Assembly: GCA_007922305.1 (NCBI GenBank)
Contig: ML677326.1
Location: 56,724,785 to 56,788,784, forward strand
Direction: 5' to 3'
DNA: 64,000 nucleotides
From: Dermatemys mawii
Lineage: Eukaryota > Chordata > Testudines > Dermatemydidae
Shown here: one piece after another, positions 1 through 10,360 of the stretch
Layout of the letters: each line of letters opens with the position of its first letter
How positions within the stretch are numbered: the first letter of the stretch is position 1
The notes under the pieces: generated by a model
Told to the model about the DNA's origin: nothing
Seen by the model: only the letters and a program-made list of their open reading frames with translations
Databases searched by the model: none
Program-made: the position numbers and the translations under genes

Positions 1-632
1 CATCGACAAAGCTCTGTAGTGTAGACATAGCTTTAGACAAGTTAGATGTTTTCAAGTCACCAGGACTTGATGAAATACATCATAGAATACTCAAGGAGCT
101 GACTGAGGAGATGTGTGAGCCATTAGCAATTATCTTCAAAAAGTCAGGGGAGAGACTCCAGAGGACTGGAAAAGGGCAAATATAGTGGCAAAAAGGTAAT
201 TACAGACCAGTCATCTTAAATTCAGTACCCAGATAAATAGCGGCAAACTATTAAGCAAGCAATTTGCAAACATTTAGAAGATAATATGGTGATAAGTAAC
301 AGTCAGCATGGATTTGTCAAGAACAAACTCAGTGAAACCAACCTAACAGCTCTCTTTGACAGGATAACAAGCCTTGTGAATGGTGGGAGAAGCAGCCTAT
401 GTAGTATACCTTGACTTTAGTAAGGCTTTTGATATGGTCTCGTGTGACTTTTTCATAACAAACTAGGAATATAAAACCTAGATAGAGCTACTCTAAAGTG
501 AGTGCATAAGTGGTTGGAAAATGGTTCCCAGAGAGTACTTATCAGTCGAGCTAGAAGGGCATATCAAGTGGGGTTCCACAGGGATCAATTCTGGGTCTAG
601 TTCTGTTCAATATCCTCATCAATAATTTAGAC

Positions 633-1289
633 CAGTGGTCTTCAAAGTGGGGTGTGTGCACCCATGGGGGCGCGCCGCCGCGGCGGCAGGAGGAGCCGGG
701 GGCGCGCCGCCGCGGCAGCAGGAGGAGCCGGGGGTGCGCCGCCGCGGCCCTGGCCAGAGGAGTGCAGCGCTGCGGTGCTTGCAGAGGAGCCGCTCTTCCT
801 GCTACTGGGGCCACTGCGGCACTTGCAGGGGAGCCACCGGGGCCGGCCAGCTCCTCCTGCCTTATTGGAAGCCTCCCGGATTTCCAATAAGGCAGGAGGA
901 GCCGGGTGGCACTGGCGACTCCTGTACAAGCGCCACGGTAACCCCCGCCGGAGGAGCCAGGTGCCACGGCGGCAGGAGGATCCGGACTGCCCCGGCAGCT
1001 CCTCTGAAATAGCCCCGGCTGCCCCGGCCAGAGGAGCCGGGCACCGGGGCTGCAGCCCCGGCCCCGGGCACCGCAGCAGGGACCAGCGCCAAGGGAAACA
1101 GAGGTCCCATGAGGGAGCATTCAGGGGACAAGGGGAGGGTTCTGAGGTGGGGTAGTTGAGTGGGGAAGTGGGAGGGAGTGGATGGGGGTGAGGCTAGAGC
1201 AGGACTGGGGCAGAGCTTTCCCTGTGGGGGTGCGTCCTAAAAAAACACTTATGCTAGGGGTGCACGAGGAAAAAAGTGTGGAGACCCCG
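633..1289. mobile_element. Non-autonomous hAT element nested in the CR1, GC-rich
   Basis: Flanked by a perfect 8-bp direct repeat ATTTAGAC at 625-632 and 1290-1297, the target-site length of hAT transposons. The ends are imperfect inverted repeats: CAGTGGTCTTCAAAGT at the left and CGGGGTCTCCACACT read inward from the right. The interior is very GC-rich with tandem-like CGCCGCGGC and GGCAGGAGGAGCCGGG units near 665-1060. It contains no transposase. The long open frames here on both strands come from base composition. Removing the element rejoins the CR1 sequence. Confidence 0.88.
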
Positions 1290-1561
1290 ATTTAGACAAC
1301 GGCACAGAATACACAGTCTGTGGACAATATCAAGCTGGTTGGGGTTGCAAGTGCTTTGAAGGATAGGATTAAAATTCAAAATGATCTGGACAAACTGTAG
1401 AAATGGTCTGAAGTAAACAGGATGCAATTCAATAAGGACAAATGCAAAGTACTCCATTTAAGAAGGAACAAGCAATTGCACACAGACAAAATGGGAAAGG
1501 ACTGCCTAGAAAGGAGTATTGTGGAAAGGGATCGGGGGGGGGGGGGGGGGCTGATAATGGA

Positions 1562-1686
1562 TAGGGTGACCAGACAGCAAGTATGAAAAATCAGGACAGG
1601 TAGTGGGGGATAATAGAAGCCTATATAAGAAAAAAGCCCCCAAAATCAGGACTGTCCCTACAAAATCGGGACATCTGGTCACCCTA
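1562..1686. mobile_element. 125-bp MITE nested in the CR1
   Basis: Terminal inverted repeats TAGGGTGACCAGA and TCTGGTCACCCTA are near perfect, and the element is flanked by the exact 8-bp duplication ATAATGGA at 1554-1561 and 1687-1694. It is non-coding. The same short element is, from memory, abundant in turtle genomes. A run of 17 G (1534-1550) lies just upstream. Confidence 0.9.
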
Positions 1687-2328
1687 ATAATGGAGCACAA
1701 GCTTAATACAAGTCAAAAGTATAACACTGATACAACACTTCTGCTAATACATCTCAAAATGTTCATTTTTTTTGTAAGCAAGAAAAGGGAAGTAATTCTT
1801 TTGTTCTACCCCACACTGATTAGGTCTCAGCTGGAATATTGGGTCCAGTTCTGGGCGCCACATTTCAGGAAAGAGGCGGACAAATTGAACAATGTCCACA
1901 GGAGGGCAACAAAAATGATTAAAGGTCTAGAAAACACGGCCCATGAGGAAATAGTGAAAAAACTGGGTTTGTTTAGTATGGAGAAAACAGAGGGGATATA
2001 AGTTTTTAAGTACATAGGTTGCTGGAAGGAGAAAATTTTGTTCTCCTTAACATCTGAGGATAGGGGACAAAGTAATGGTCTTACATTGCAGCAAGGTCGG
2101 TTTAGATTAGACATCAAGAAAAACTTTGTCATGGTGGTTAAATGCTGGATTAAATTGCCTAGGAAGGTTGTGGAATCTCCATCACTGGAGATTTTTAAGA
2201 GCAGGTTAGAGTTACACAAACAGCTGTCAGGGATGGTCTAGAAGACTCTAGATAATGCTTCATTGGGTGCAGGGGACTGGACTAAAAGACCTCTCAAAGT
2301 CCCTGCCAGTCCTACAATTCTACATCAA

Positions 2329-2859
2329 TTCCTGTTACTAATCTCTTCCAATATCTTCTCTCGTTATTTAAGGGGCTAAATGGCATGCTCCAACACAAGT
2401 ATGTCATAACCAATGTTCCTTGTACTACAGCCATTTTACCTGCCAAAGCCACGAGGTGAGCAAACACAAGCAGATGGGGTTATTCATTGCTGAACCAGGG
2501 AGCATGTGCACCAAATGAACCAACATTGCAGCTGATTATACAATAATATTCAAGATGGGGAGTTTAAGACGAAAGACCATGCATGGAGAGACACCAGCGA
2601 ATACCACTGTAATTTCTGAAGCAATGAAATTAGTTTTAGCTGAATTCCTGATTTCACTTCTCTCATCCATATGTTCTTAGGAGACCACCAATGCTGTATA
2701 TCCATCTCCCTTACAAACACACTCTCTCCGGCAGAAATCATCACCGTGTTAATTACAGGACTACAGAGCAACACGGACCTCTGGCTTCAACCCACTGCAC
2801 AGACAACAGCCAGCCAGGCCCAGGCACGCACTGGGGGCTCAGCGGGGAGTAACACACGC
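2329..2859. other. Intergenic stretch without recognised features
   Basis: Between the CR1 3' end and the CpG island. No convincing coding exon, RNA gene or repeat is visible on either strand. Confidence 0.5.
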
Positions 2860-3480
2860 CCAGTGACCCACTCCCCGCCACCCAGCGCCCCAGGAGACTG
2901 TCGCAGAGGAGCCCAGAGCCGCTGGCAGGCCAGGGGGAGGTGGAACCAGGCAGAGCATCACTGCGGGCAGCGGCAGCGGCCACAGGCGTCACCAGCCCCA
3001 AGGATCGGGGGGCACCGGCACCTCTAAACCAAGAACACCCCCCACGCCCTGACTCCAGACCAGCCTCTCCCCCGCTCGCAGCCCCAGGGCCCGGCTGCAG
3101 GTAGCGGCCGAGCGAAGCTGCCCCGGCCCTCCGCCGTACCTGGCCGGGTAGCGCCGCCTGCTGCTCCCCAGGGAGGCGCTCGCGCATCTCCCTGCTCCGC
3201 GTCCTGGGCAGGGCAGGGCAGAGGCGCCTGCTCGGGGCGGGATCCCCCCCTCCCCCACCAGCGCTCGCGCAGCCGGCCTGGCCCCACCACGCTCCGCTCC
3301 GCGCGTGGGCGGGGTTTCCTCCCGCACATGCGCATAGCGGCCAGGCCACTTCCGCCACGCCGCGGCCCCCTTCCGGTGTTCACGGCGGTCGGGGGACGCG
3401 CGTTGCGGCGTCCCGCTCTGCTCGTGGCGGCTCCCGCCCCTCTCAGTGCAGAGGGGCCGCGCAGAGTGAATAAGCCCCGA
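2860..3480 (-). promoter_or_regulatory. CpG island, likely promoter of a divergent minus-strand gene (candidate CLCN3)
   Basis: High GC content with many undepleted CpG dinucleotides, unlike the flanking AT-rich DNA and unlike the GC-rich hAT elements it has no inverted ends or target duplication. It lies about 6.5 kb upstream of the NEK1 start, divergent to it. In mammals NEK1 and CLCN3 are head-to-head neighbours separated by several kilobases, so the island is the expected position of the CLCN3 promoter. No CLCN3 coding sequence is visible, so the name is an inference from synteny. Confidence 0.6.
3140..3410 (-). other. Possible non-coding first exon of the divergent gene
   Basis: On the minus strand the CpG island contains a consensus-like splice donor, GGCCAG|GTACGG, with the last exonic base at 3140 and the intron starting at 3139. 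Upstream sequence (higher coordinates) is GC-rich and without a conserved protein, compatible with a 5' UTR exon. The transcription start is not defined; 3410 is approximate. Other donors in the island are possible. Confidence 0.3.
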
Positions 3481-3538
3481 CTCTAGGCTGGGTGGCTCAG
3501 CGCGGTCGCTGGCTGTTCAGAGACTTTACTCCTTAGAA

Positions 3539-4316
3539 CAGCGCTGGATAAACTTAGCCCGAGGGTCACAGCCGGGGTTGTGAAACCGTCCGGAAGGGGG
3601 TAGGGAAGACTGAGACTCCCCAAGAAGTGTGGCCCCCACCCGCATCCACTCCCTCCCACTTCCTGACTCCCCGCCCCACCTGACCCATCTAACACCCCCT
3701 GCTCCTTGTCCCTTGATCTCCCCCTCCCTGGACTCCCCACCCCTAACCCCCGGAACTCCACCCGCTATTCAACCCCCCATCTAACCCCACCTGCTCCCTG
3801 TCCCCTGACTGCCCTGACCCCTATCCATCCCTCCACCCTGACAGGCCGCCTGGGACTCCCACACCTATCCAACCTCTTGTTCCCCTTCTTTTCATTGCCC
3901 CCCCCCCACCGGCCCGTCCAACCCCCTTGACTGTCCTGACCTCCATCCATGTTGCTTCCCCCTGACAGGCCCCCCCAGGACTCCAAGGCTTATCCAACCC
4001 CCCCACCCATTCCTCATCCTGTGACTGCCCCCGGGGGCCCCCTACTCCTTATTCATCCCTTACCATCCTGCTCAGAGAAGCAGATGCTCCCAGCCCCACT
4101 TCCCGGCTGGAGCCAGCCATGACACCACGCTGCCTGGCAAGAGCTTGCAGCCCTGCTGTCCAGAGTGTTGGTGGCACTGCAAGCTTAAACTGCAGGGGGT
4201 GGGTGACAGCAGGTGAGGGGCTAGGGGCTAGCTTTCCTGGTGGGGCACTCAAGGGCCAGGCAGGACGGTCCCGTGGGCGGTATGTGGCCCCCTGGGACAA
4301 GGTTTGCTCATCTCTG
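3539..4316. mobile_element. Non-autonomous hAT element, C/T-rich interior
   Basis: Ends are CAGCGCTGGATAAACTTAG and, inward from the right, CAGAGATGAGCAAACC, a family that typically starts CAGGGGTGGGCAAACT. Flanking 8-bp repeats are CCTTAGAA (3531-3538) and CTTTAGAA (4317-4324), one mismatch. The interior is a pyrimidine-rich array of CCCCTGACTGCCC-like units. The right end retains the GGGCGGTATGTGGCCCCCTGGGAC stretch in degenerate form. No coding capacity. Confidence 0.78.
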
Positions 4317-6487
4317 CTTTAGAAGTTCGTTCTTAGCTAGTTTTAGTGTTTTTCTTAGGCTCATAAAGTTTCCTTTAGTTTTTCTCTTCCTGTTTTAAAA
4401 AAATATAGAAAAGTTTTGTACTTTACCCTTTTTCCCCCATATACTGGGGATTTCCCCAATAAGAGGTATGCCCAGTTTGCACAAGCTTAAGAGGTGCCTG
4501 TCCTGCAAGGAGTCCATTGCAGTAATGGACGGGCATTCCTGCTGTGTCTGTTGCCTCGGAGAAGGCGATATTCTGAAGAAGTGTACCTTCTGTTCGTAGC
4601 TAAAGACCAGACCCGGGAAAAAAACAGTAACTGAAACTAAAATTGCTCCTCATGGATGGAGCTCTTCAACTGTATCTGACCCACACCCAGTGTCCCTCCA
4701 GGCAATGTGAGTCTTCTCCACTGGCATCTCCAAAGGCAGTGAATTGAGGAAGAAATCTTCAGACTCCCCACGTAAGACCTCCAAAAAGAGAGCTTTGAGC
4801 CCTGAAGCAGCCAGCGGAGATCCTTAGCATGTTTGGTCTCCTTGGTACTGAAGGCGCCCAAGCATGGTACCCACAGATCTCATGGGTCTGGTGCGACAGA
4901 TACTGCAGGTTTGCCTAATGACCCTATTGACATAGACATTAAAGCAGCGGTACCATCAGTCAGGTAGAGGAATGGAGACTGTGCCACTTCTGAGAAGACA
5001 ACTTTGGTATGGACAGCCTTGGTAGCAACAACTGCAAGGCAACTATCATTGGACTGCTCAGTGCGGCCAACATTGCCGGCTCCTTTGGTACTGCCGACTA
5101 AGTACTGTACTGGCAACCACTGATGGTACTGATTACTGCAGGGATTTAGATTCCCTAAAGACCTCATGGTATCTGAGGTACCAGAGTCTCCCTATTTGGT
5201 ACCAGGCACATCTTGAACACTGGAATCACTACCGGCACTGAGCCATGCATCTCCAGTCTTGGCATCAACTCCACTGTTTTCCAGTGGATAGTGACCAGGA
5301 GGTCTTCTCCCATCAATCTATGCTTCCTCCTGCTATCATCCTGGACCTTTCTAGTCATAAAAAAGGACTGGACCTCAATCCTTGTGGTATGACCAACTAT
5401 GGGATTAGCCACCCCTACCTTTTCAACCACCTCAGTGGCCCTATTGTGATCCATGGGCAGCCAATAGGCACATGCCTTCTGGATATCTAGCATTACACAC
5501 CCAGAGACTGCGAGGCACACCACTGTCTCTAGAGCCTCAGAACCTCCAGAGGAGATCCTGGAAGGAGCAGAAGGTTGGTCTAGAGTAGAAGGTTACACCA
5601 TATACCAACATCTCTTCCTCCTCTCTAGATGAGGCAGTAATGGCCCCTCTACCGTTTATGACAGGTGATTTTAAACTCTTCTGAGATCTGCCTAAGAAGG
5701 TGGCAGATACCTTACAAATATCTCTCAAGAAGGTAGAAGACACCATAAGCTGTTGGATATTCTATACACATCCCTCCTCCTCCAGGATAGTGCTTCCCAT
5801 CAATGAAGCACTGTTGAACACAGCTAAGTTGATATGGCAGTTGCCAACATTGGCTACACCAACATGTACACAGGCCTCTAAAAATTCATATGTACCTCCT
5901 CGGGCTACAGAATTTCTTTTTTCCCCACTCTCTGCCTAATTCCATTGTGACCGATGCAGTGAACTCCTGTGGCCAGCAACATCATTCTAAGTCCATCCCT
6001 TATGACAGTGATTGGAAGTGCCTTGACTTATTTGGACAAAAGGCCTACTCTTCTGCTACTCTGCAATTTAGAATTGCAAACTACCAAGCCTTAAAAGCAA
6101 AATATGATTACATAAACTATACCAAACTTAACGTCTTTATTGACCATCTCCTGGGATCACGACGGGAACAATTTCAAGCCGTTATCAACAACAGTTGGTG
6201 GCCAAAACAGCACTCCAGATGGTGCTTGGTACAGTGGCTTGGTCCATCTGAACCGCAGTTGTGATGTGGTGAGTGTCATGGTTGCATCTTTCAGGCTTCC
6301 CTAAGGAGGTGCCACCAACTGTCGAAGATCTCCCCTTTTAAGGCCCTGCATTCTTTTATGAGAAGATCAACATGTCTCTCCACACATTTAGGGACTTCAG
6401 AGCCACACTTTGGTCACTGGGGATCTGTACGCCCAACAAAAAAGAAAATTCAGTCCTCAGTCTTTGAAGGAACTGTAATCCACACTG

Positions 6488-6904
6488 TGTAGAATCAAGC
6501 ACAGGAGTTTAATACGCACAGCGCTGGCGGAGTGTCACTTTGCTTATTAGGCTCAGAGACACTGTAGAACAATTAATTACAATAGGTTATATATGGTGCT
6601 CACTGGGCGGAGAGACAAAACATGGATAGTTTTTCCCATGCCCCAGGATAGGGTCTAGCAACAGGACAAGATAAGCACAGGAAGCCAATGGTCTAGAAGA
6701 TTATGTAATGGTTTCACCCATGGCCCAAATTAACATATTGCTGACAGACAGGTAATTGCCCCTAAACTATATCTATTAAAGTGTATAGGTTAAATCCTAA
6801 TTTTGGGGTCCAGGGCAATGAGGTAGCAGCTCTCCCGGTTGACCCATAGGTGCATTCCTGGAGATTTAAAGCAAGAAGGCAGTAATTAATATTTAACAAT
6901 AACA
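6488..6904 (-). repeat. Solo LTR of an endogenous retrovirus, antisense
   Basis: Read on the minus strand, the 417-bp unit begins TGTTATTG and ends GATTCTACA, so it has TG...CA ends. It is bounded by the 4-bp direct repeat ACTG (6484-6487 and 6905-6908). On the minus strand it holds a TATA box (CATATATAACC, 6586-6596) and, downstream, an ATTAAA polyadenylation signal (6508-6513) about 20 bp from the end, the U3-R-U5 order of an LTR. There is no internal retroviral sequence, so it is a recombined solo LTR. It is younger than the DIRS-like element it sits in. Confidence 0.75.
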
Positions 6905-6912
6905 ACTGTTAT

Positions 6913-7070
6913 AAGGAGTCCTGTGTCACCTTATAGACTAAAAGATGTATTAGAGCATAAGCACCCACTATAGCTTATGCTCTAATACATCTGTTTGTCT
7001 ATAAGGTTCCACAGGACTCTTTGTCGCTTTTGCAGATCCAGACTGACACAGCTACCCTGCTGATACTGAA
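6913..7070 (+). repeat. Penelope-type terminal repeat with inverted arm
   Basis: A long inverted repeat: the left arm (about 6915-6962) and right arm (about 6975-7022) match at roughly nine positions in ten, separated by about a dozen bases. The right arm runs GCTTATGCTCTAATACATCTG, then a CTATAAGG and CACAGGACTC stretch, TTTGTCGCTTTTGCAGATCC and a GACACAGCTACC end. This is the same terminal sequence as at the 3' end of the Penelope-like element at 40353-41218. The hammerhead region is mostly missing here; only ACCCACTATAGC remains. Confidence 0.65.
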
Positions 7071-8110
7071 GTGTTTATAAGTTTACCCTTGCATTTCTGT
7101 GGGCTAGGATTGGCATTCAGCTGGGAGGGGAGGGCATCATAGCTCATGTCAATCATATTAAGCCTCTCCCCAGACTCTGGGATCTGAGGGGTATTGTACC
7201 ACTACCTCCTCCCCGCATTAGGGAGTTAACTCTGAGGTCTTTCTCCGCGCTTCATGTGTCTATAACTCATGATAAGGACATGTTTAGAGTTGTGCTGACT
7301 CCTCTCACTGACTTGAAACATATAAGGTTATCTGCTTACCCCAGCTTTTCATAGCCATGTATTGTTCTTCTGTTAGCACGCTCTCTCGCCCAGGCCAGAC
7401 TGTGGACTCTGGGCCTATATGAAAAGTTCTTGGCAGAAACTGCAGTTAAGATTTTACATCCACAGCAAATGGATTTTGGCCCTTCACACTGCATACACCA
7501 CAGTTCCCACCACAATGCTACTGTGAGCCACAGAGAAAGAACTCCAAATTTTAGAGAGACAAACCATTATGCCCTCAATTTTCATCATCACAATCTGCCA
7601 CTTCACAACATCAATTCTGCCATCCTGGTTGAGGCGCCGAGAGACCATTCCCTTTGACATCAGCTGCCACTTCCTGACCCTTTACATCCCATTGGATGCC
7701 ACCTTGCTTTAACTGGAACTTTAACTGCCATGACTGGAAACTCATAATCTCCAAAACTCATCTGTCAGATGTTATCGCCAATGGATATTCTCTCCACTTT
7801 TCCCCTCTCTCCCTCTCCACCTCATCCCCTCCAGTGACCCTTCTCAAGAGAGACTGTTACGACAGGAGTTCTTGATAGGGACTCTGCGGTAGAGAAGGAA
7901 CTGAGGGCAGTGTGCCTGCACAGCGCTAAATAGACTTGAGGCAGAGCATGAGGAAGGGAGAGCACGTGTGCAGGCCAAACAGACACTGGTACTAAAGATC
8001 TCCAATCAGTAGTTCAGGGACACATATACACCAATGGGGGGGGGCACCCATAGGGGGACACATCTTGAAAAACCATCATTACTGCACAAGGTGAGTAACT
8101 TGTTTTCCAT

Positions 8111-9689
8111 CTAGCCACCTCCCAATTGACCTGCACTCAAACCTCCACCCCGTCAAGTTTGACACTTACTGTGGGTATAGCAGGGTGGGGCTGATTGAGC
8201 CCACAGTAAATCAGTCTTTTCCTAGCTACTGTGGGGTTTGTATACCTTCTCCCAGTGACCAGCTGTCAGTGCTTGTCATCTTGGCCTTCGGAAACTCCAG
8301 TCCATTCCTGATGCAGTCAGTTCATTGAAAGAAACAGGAAGAGTAAGACTGACAGAGAGGAAGGGACATCTGGTGGCAATTAAGCTGAAGAGCAGTTGAA
8401 GGAGAAAGGGAAGAATGCAAAAGCAGACAAGAGCAGGCCCAACAGACACTGGTACCAAAGATCTCCAATCTATAGACTTATTGGGAGTGATTCTAAACAA
8501 TGGAAAAAGGAATAATGAGACCTGTCAGTATATCAGTACAGAAGTACCTTAAAAGAAGTAGTGGTATGAACAAGTTAGCTGGAAAAGATTAGAATAAGAT
8601 ACAATGAAAAAAAGAGGAAATAAATATTAAAGCAATTGCCTTTTATATATTAACAATTGTTAGTAGATTAAAAATGTAAGTAACCCCAAACCCACCCTCC
8701 TTCTAAACCATCTCTCCAGCAAGGACAAAGGAATAGAATTAGCTTAATCTCAAATGTTTTTGTGGTCAGGTTGGGGAACCTGTGGGAGTTTTGCTGAGAC
8801 TTTATTTGGACCATTGTGAGTGCTGTACAGGGAAAAAAGCTAGTCTGTAACAGTCTGGATAGAGATCTGTCAGCAGCTTGAGATAACATCAACTTTTTGT
8901 CTTGTAAAATATAAACTATTAATGACAGTTTTTGAAGATTTTATTTTTCCTTACACATAAATAATTATTTTATTCCCACTAGCCCATTGCCATTTCCTCA
9001 TCTATTTTATCTACAGGTACAAAAAGTTCTTTGATGTTCGGGTTAATACTCATACCTATAATACCAAATACACATCCACATGTAAAATCCATAGTGTATC
9101 TTACTCTGTCTTTTAGATCGCTGGGTAAGCTTAGTGTAAGATAGAATTTATTAATAGTACATTCAGTACTGCTCAGAAGCTTATGCACACACACATAACT
9201 ACAGCTTACCACGCATCCCTGTTTATACTCAGATGCATTAACACACACACTTACATGTAAGTAAGCCCATATACAAAAACCTGTTTATATTCTGACAATA
9301 ATATAACACAGCAAGTAGTTACCGGCATACATATACAGAAACATACAGCACATGCACCAATCCCTATACTTAATGGCATCTAACACCTAGGGATTGACAT
9401 GAATGGAATTACAGACACACATGCACAAGCACAGAAACGTGGCTGGCCACTCAGAAACAAACATGGAAAGAGACATGCATACATATGGTCACGCAGACAT
9501 AGCGATATGCACAGAGACAGACAGCCTTATGCTCTTATATGTATGTAGATAGATGCCATGCACAGATGTCCATACAGAGGTACACATCTGCATATGTGGA
9601 AATGCATGGAGACCCACTCTCATTCATGACCACGTGTGAACGCACTCCCACGCCAGACACCGACGCCCATAGTCACACATTTACCCTCC
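8111..9689. other. Intergenic stretch: short DIRS-like duplicate and CA-rich DNA
   Basis: About 8431-8473 repeats about 7973-8015 (CAGACACTGGTACYAAAGAT core), so a second piece of the DIRS-like terminal region is present. From about 9170 to 9680 the DNA is rich in CACA, ACATAC and GCACA on the + strand, like a decayed CA-rich microsatellite. No coding exon is supported. Confidence 0.5.
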
Positions 9690-10360
9690 TCCGTCAATCA
9701 CCCCGGAGCCCCGCCCCGCCCCGCCCCGCCCCGCCCCTGGGCGCGTGGAACCTGCCTCTCTCCACTCTTTGCTGCCACGTGATTCTTTGCTCCGCGTTAC
9801 CAGGGTGAAGCCACAATCGCTGTCCCGCGAGCTGGGAGGCGCAGCCGAACTTGCTTGGGTCGCGTCATCCAATGGGAGCCGGCGTTGGGAGGCGCTCATC
9901 CATTACGGTGCGAGAAGTGGGTCTGCTCCGAGGGTGGGTTGAGCGGTAGCCGCTGCTGCGGTGCGAGCGGGCAGAGGTGAGTCGGGGAGGGGGCGCGGCG
10001 ATTGTCGCGTCCCGCTGCCGAGAAGCGGCTCGTCTGCCCCGCCGAGTCGGCCGCGCGGGGAGTTGGCCGGGGCCGCCCCTGGGGTCTCCGTTCTCTCGGG
10101 GGCGGCTGTGGGCGCTGCTGGTCCAGGCTGGGCTGGTGCCGCGGGAGCCGGCCCGGGTGGTTTATCCGTAGCCCTGGGGGCGACGGCGGCTCCTGGTCCG
10201 TAGGTCGGCGCTGCCCTGGCCCTGCGGCCGGCTCCTCACATCGGCTGCCTGGGGCGCTGCTGGGGACAAGTGTCACGCACCGGAGTCTGGGTCTGTCCTC
10301 GGGGTCTTAGGCCTCCACCTGCAGCCGCTGACCTGCGAGGGCCCGGGGGGGGGGGGGGGC
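9690..10360 (+). promoter_or_regulatory. NEK1: CpG-island promoter of NEK1
   Basis: Dense CpG sequence around the inferred transcription start. A tandem run of CCCCGCCC units (about 9711-9737) provides clustered Sp/KLF-type GC boxes. A CCACGTG E-box lies near 9775, and a CCAAT box in the sequence CATCCAATGGG near 9868. There is no evident TATA box, as expected for a broadly expressed gene. GTTACCAGGGTGAAG at 9796-9810 partly resembles an RFX X-box. A run of 15 G lies at 10345-10359. Confidence 0.7.
9900..9976 (+). other. NEK1: NEK1 exon 1, non-coding (5' UTR)
   Basis: A strong donor, GCAGAG|GTGAGT, at 9976/9977 in the CpG island, 3.85 kb upstream of the first coding exon. There is no in-frame start leading to NEK1, so the exon is untranslated. 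The 5' limit is estimated from promoter elements, not observed. Confidence 0.55.

Larger units (their letters stand above)
1..2328 (+). mobile_element. CR1-type LINE, 3' part, interrupted by two DNA transposons
   Basis: Decayed non-LTR retrotransposon in sense orientation. Broken frames in 1-630 read as the CR1 reverse transcriptase: SPGLDEIHHRILKEL near 70-105, an LEDNMVISNSQHGFVKN stretch near 275-330, and LDFSKAFDMVS near 411-445 (the YLDFSKAFD catalytic-region motif), then a remnant of the VPQGS-type motif near 570. After the nested insertions the ORF2 end and 3' UTR continue (1298-1533 and 1695-2328), including the region reading as ISQLEYWVQFWAPHFRKE. The 3' end near 2310-2330 has the ATTCTA-type short repeats expected of a CR1 tail. 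Multiple frameshifts and stops make it inactive. The 5' end lies outside the window or is truncated. Confidence 0.9.
4325..8110 (+). mobile_element. Decayed DIRS-like (tyrosine-recombinase) retrotransposon
   Basis: A short frame at 4468-4600 carries the Cys-rich gag-like motif of the turtle DIRS family: KRCLSCKESI, then SCCVCCLGEGD and KKCTFC. Further gag-like sequence follows; LDLFGQKAYSSATLQFRIAN at 6026-6085 recurs in a related copy near 29.5 kb. About 7120-7320 resembles the RNase H part in broken frames. The 3' part (7870-8110) resembles the terminal repeat of this family, ending GTTACTGCACAAGGTGAGTAACTT-like. A solo LTR (6488-6904) and a Penelope-type repeat (6913-7070) have inserted. 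All frames are broken. Limits are approximate. Confidence 0.6.

Noticed and set aside
635..1155. Overlapping long open frames on both strands in GC-rich DNA
   Set aside because: They lie within a non-autonomous hAT element with exact target duplication; the translations are low-complexity alanine, glycine, proline and arginine-rich.
1534..1550. G homopolymer as a structural element (also 10345-10359)
   Set aside because: Could form a G-rich structure, but such runs are also common assembly or polymorphic length artefacts; nothing else supports a function.
2753..3383. Minus-strand open frames of 112-201 codons in the CpG island
   Set aside because: Three overlapping frames are open at once, as expected for CpG-island composition; none resembles CLCN3 or another protein.
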